From contig NZ_RCHJ01000006.1 in assembly GCF_004011805.1 (NCBI RefSeq), forward strand, positions 1 to 64,000: 64,000 nt of DNA, in the 5' to 3' direction. The stretch is from Piscinibacter defluvii (lineage in GTDB: Bacteria > Pseudomonadota > Gammaproteobacteria > Burkholderiales > Burkholderiaceae_C). Positions 61,573-64,000 of this stretch are shown here, piece after piece. The position numbers and the translations under genes were made by a program. The notes under the pieces are model-generated. The model was not told the DNA's origin and made no database searches. It worked only from the letters and a program-made list of their open reading frames with translations. Position 1 is the first letter of the stretch. The number at the start of each line of letters is the position of its first letter.

Positions 61573-62769
61573 TCAGTGGGCGGTGCGCGCCTCGGCGGCG
61601 CGGGCCAGCATCAGGCGCTGCATGTCGCCGGTGCCCTCGAGGATGTCGAAGCCCTTCGCGTCGCGGCAGAAGCGCTCGATGCGCTCGCCACGACGTGCGG
61701 CGCGCTCCGGGAACCACGCCGCCAGGCGCAGCGCCAGTGCCATCGCCAGCGTCGACGAGTGCGCCTTGGCCATCGAGGCATCGGGCGAGATGCGCTCGCC
61801 GCGGTCGAAGCGCCAGGCCGCGCGCAGCGCGAGCAGACGCGCCGCCTCGACACGCGCGCCGAACTCGTCGAGGCCGGCACGGATCGCGGCAAGCCGGCGC
61901 GGGTCGGTCCCGGCCTCGCCCTGCGCGAGCAGATCGCCTGCATGTTCGAGCAGGCCCAGGCAGGCGCCGTTGATGCCGGCGGCCAGCGCCGGGCGCATGT
62001 AGTCCCAGGCGCTCTGCGCGCCGGCGAAGGCGTCGATCAGCGGGCCGCGCGCACCGGTGTGGCCGAGCATGCGCTCGGCCGGCACGCGGCAGCCGGTGAA
62101 CGAGAGCGCCGCGAGCTGGCTGGCGCGCAGGCCCAGCATGTCCTCGCAGCGGTCGACATGGAAGCCCGGCGTGCCCTTGTCGACCCAGAAGGCGCGCACG
62201 CCGAAGCGGCCCTTGGCCGGGTCCAGCGTCGCGAACACCACCACCGCGTCGGCGCGCGCGCCACTGCTGATGAAGCACTTCTGGCCGTCCAGCACGTAGT
62301 CGCCGTCCGGGCTGCGGCGCGCCACGGTGCGCATCGCGGTCGCGTCCGAGCCGCCCTGCGGCTCGGTGATCGCGAAAGCGCCCCAGCGCGGCCCCGGGCT
62401 GGCGATGAAGGCGTCGAAGTAGGCCTGCTTCTGCGCCGGGGTGCCGAGCGCGTCGACCGGCGGTGTCGACAGCCCCGGCCCGGGCAGGCCGATCGGCACC
62501 GCCGGGCAGACCCGGCCGACATGCTCGAACACCATCGCGCGACGCAGCGCGGTCGCGGTCAGCGCCGCGCCGCCGTAGGCCGGCGGCATGTTGATGCGGT
62601 TGAAGACGCCGGCCGGCACGCGGTCCCAGAGGTCGGCGTCGAGGTCGCCGCGCGCATCGCCGCGCCGCGCGATCTCCGGCAGCTCGGCCACCAGCGCCTC
62701 GACCGCCTGCCAGCCCTGCGGGTCCTCGTGGCGCACGCGCCGTGCCAGCGCCTGCAGCTCGGTGCGCAT
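61573..62769 (-). CDS. Acyl-CoA dehydrogenase
   Basis: A 398-residue flavoenzyme. FAITEPQGGSDATAM near residue 133 and KCFISSGARADAVVVFA bind FAD and substrate. The end segment FDILEGTGDMQRLMLARAAE has the dehydrogenase signature with the Glu region. Family length is normal. In this operon it could desaturate an acyl chain activated by the ligase. Starts 9 nt after the pentapeptide gene. Confidence 0.87.
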   Translation of the reverse strand: MRTELQALARRVRHEDPQGWQAVEALVAELPEIARRGDARGDLDADLWDRVPAGVFNRINMPPAYGGAALTATALRRAMVFEHVGRVCPAVPIGLPGPGLSTPPVDALGTPAQKQAYFDAFIASPGPRWGAFAITEPQGGSDATAMRTVARRSPDGDYVLDGQKCFISSGARADAVVVFATLDPAKGRFGVRAFWVDKGTPGFHVDRCEDMLGLRASQLAALSFTGCRVPAERMLGHTGARGPLIDAFAGAQSAWDYMRPALAAGINGACLGLLEHAGDLLAQGEAGTDPRRLAAIRAGLDEFGARVEAARLLALRAAWRFDRGERISPDASMAKAHSSTLAMALALRLAAWFPERAARRGERIERFCRDAKGFDILEGTGDMQRLMLARAAEARTAH

Positions 62770-62778
62770 CGGCGGCCC

Positions 62779-63066
62779 TCAGCGCGCCACGGCGGCCTGG
62801 CCGCGCTGGGCGGCCAGCATGGCCTCGACGTCCAGGCCGTCGATCGTCATGCCGGCGTAGTTGCCGCCGCGCAGCGCCACGCCGTTGAACGAGCACTCGT
62901 CGAACTGCGCGCCCGCGAAGTGCACGTTGTGGAAGCGCGCGCGCTCCATGGTGGCGAACTCGACCTGCGTCTCCGCCAGCGAGACCTCGCGGAACTTGCT
63001 GGCCGAGAGGTTGGCGTCGAAGGCCTCGAGGACCTGGTGGCAGTCGGTGAGCTTGAGCGTCTTCAT
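62779..63066 (-). CDS. Small pentapeptide-repeat-like protein
   Basis: A 95-residue protein starting MKTLKLTDCHQVLEAFD. Residues about 15-75 contain A(N/D)LSxxxFxxVxLxxTxFxx-type pentapeptides, which fold as a right-handed beta helix. Function unknown. It overlaps the MATE gene (ATGA), so both are translated together. Confidence 0.75.
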   Translation of the reverse strand: MKTLKLTDCHQVLEAFDANLSASKFREVSLAETQVEFATMERARFHNVHFAGAQFDECSFNGVALRGGNYAGMTIDGLDVEAMLAAQRGQAAVAR

Positions 63067-64000
63067 GTGGATGCCTTTCTTGGCGGGGAGGAAGTGGAAC
63101 GGCCCAGCAGGCCGAGCGAATGCAGGCAGTGGAGCGTGACGACCAGCGCGGTGACACCGAAGCCGATCACCAGGCCCCACCAGATGCCGACCGGCCCGAG
63201 GCCGAGCACGCGGGCGCACAGCAGCTGCCCGCCGGTGCCGAAGAGCGCGTAGCCCACCAGGGCCTGCAGCAGCGGCGCGCGGGTCAGGCCCATGCCGCGC
63301 AGCAGGGCCGCGGCGACCACGATCACGCCCTCGGCCGCCAGCACCACACCGCCCAGCGGCATGAAGCTGCGCCAGAAGGCGTGCTGCTCGCCGCCGCCGG
63401 CCGCCGGCGGCAGCAGCAGCTCGCCGGCCGGCACGGCGAAGGTGCGCAGCAGCAGCGCCGCCGCCACGCCGTAGGCCCCGGCCAGCAGCAGCGCGGCGAC
63501 CGCGGCGCGGTTGCGCGTCGCGAGCTCGCCGCGTGCATGGGCGATGGCCACGTGCTGCACGCCCGCCTGCGCGATGCCCAACGGCACGATCAGCCCGAGC
63601 GCGACCCACAGCACCACCACCGAGTGCGCCGGCAGCGCATCGATCCACCAGCGCCCGACGGCCAGCGTGCTCGACAGCGTCAGCGCGTTGTCCATCAGCA
63701 CGACCGCACCGATCGGCCAGCCGTAGGACCACATGTCGCGGCCGGCCTGGCGCAGCCGGCGCCCGACAGGATCGGCCGCGGCGTCGCCGGAGGCCTGCAG
63801 CGGCAGCGAGCGCAGGCCGCGTTGCACCACCAGCAGCATCAGCCACTGCACCGCCGCCAGCGCGGCCAGCACGCGCAGCGCGGCCTCCTGCGGGCCGGGC
63901 GCACCGACACTCACCACCGCGGTGGCGGCCAGCGCGGCCGCGCCGGCGCCGACCGCGGCCACCGCGGTGACGAAGCCGGCCCGCCCGTGCAGCGAGGCAT
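63063..64000 (-). CDS. MATE-family transporter, C-terminal part (cut by window edge)
   Basis: At least 312 residues of a multi-helix membrane protein, and the frame stays open to the right edge. NorM-like features: YGWPIGAVVLMDNALTLSS, the second-half repeat VALGLIVPLGIAQAGVQHV and LLRGMGLTRAPLLQALVGY. A MATE exporter at the head of a lipid-type operon could export the product, or act as a flippase. The start codon lies outside the window. Confidence 0.82.
   Translation of the reverse strand, partial: ASLHGRAGFVTAVAAVGAGAAALAATAVVSVGAPGPQEAALRVLAALAAVQWLMLLVVQRGLRSLPLQASGDAAADPVGRRLRQAGRDMWSYGWPIGAVVLMDNALTLSSTLAVGRWWIDALPAHSVVVLWVALGLIVPLGIAQAGVQHVAIAHARGELATRNRAAVAALLLAGAYGVAAALLLRTFAVPAGELLLPPAAGGGEQHAFWRSFMPLGGVVLAAEGVIVVAAALLRGMGLTRAPLLQALVGYALFGTGGQLLCARVLGLGPVGIWWGLVIGFGVTALVVTLHCLHSLGLLGRSTSSPPRKAST

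Overview
The window reads as the chromosome of a high-G+C betaproteobacterium, most likely Burkholderiales (Rubrivivax/Leptothrix/Methylibium-like). The evidence is the tRNA-Tyr/Gly/Thr-tuf arrangement, a trpE-trpG...trpD-trpC-ung block, a Bug/TctC-type binding protein, a PEP-CTERM protein and a B12-dependent ribonucleotide reductase. The genus is an inference. Gene density is very high, with many 1-4 nt stop/start overlaps. I saw no insertion sequence, prophage or CRISPR array.

Layout: (1) 1-482, the start of tuf and three tRNA genes read leftward from a visible -10 element. (2) 482-7196, the tryptophan operon (trpE, a cupin gene, trpG, a threonine aldolase gene, trpD, trpC, ung), preceded by an unannotated 28-residue leader peptide with four Trp codons, a strong sign of attenuation. 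(3) 7.3-12 kb, assorted genes: chalcone-isomerase-like, DUF6064, aldo/keto reductase, two small secreted proteins, a GlxA-type regulator and an isochorismatase-fold hydrolase. (4) 12-26.2 kb, a complete myo-inositol locus. The catabolic genes mmsA, iolB, iolE, iolD and iolCJ plus an ABC importer run leftward. An RpiR regulator, two Gfo/Idh/MocA dehydrogenases and a PhyH-type dioxygenase run rightward. Both arms share one GGAA-N6-TTCC palindrome.

(5) 26.3-29.4 kb, a tartrate-dehydrogenase-like gene, a TctC receptor and a divergent LysR regulator. (6) 29.4-34.4 kb, a tightly coupled GntR/PhyH/COG4091-dehydrogenase/amidohydrolase/cupin operon of unknown pathway, with a perfect 20-bp palindrome at its head. 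(7) 34.3-37.6 kb, an Lrp regulator divergent from an orphan pyruvate-dehydrogenase-type E1. (8) 37.6-46.3 kb, a His-rich CDF metal exporter, DUF454, a hemerythrin, an 887-residue RTX protein, a PEP-CTERM protein and class II NrdJ.

(9) 46.4-55.3 kb, a dihydropyrimidinase/amidase/transporter operon with a racemase-fold protein that lacks both expected catalytic cysteines. It is divergent from an arylmalonate-decarboxylase-like gene and a GntR regulator, and six GTCGACA sites lie between the two arms. (10) 55.3-59 kb, small genes, an SDR, a cyclase-FHA protein and polyphosphate:AMP phosphotransferase. (11) 59-64 kb, a leftward five-gene set (MATE transporter, pentapeptide protein, two acyl-CoA-dehydrogenase-like proteins, AMP-forming acyl ligase) that runs off the right edge.

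The best candidates for something undescribed are the GntR-PhyH-COG4091 operon, the GTCGACA-controlled locus with its cysteine-altered racemase-fold proteins, and the MATE/ACAD/ligase set. Family assignments come from recognising motifs in the translations. No database search was run.
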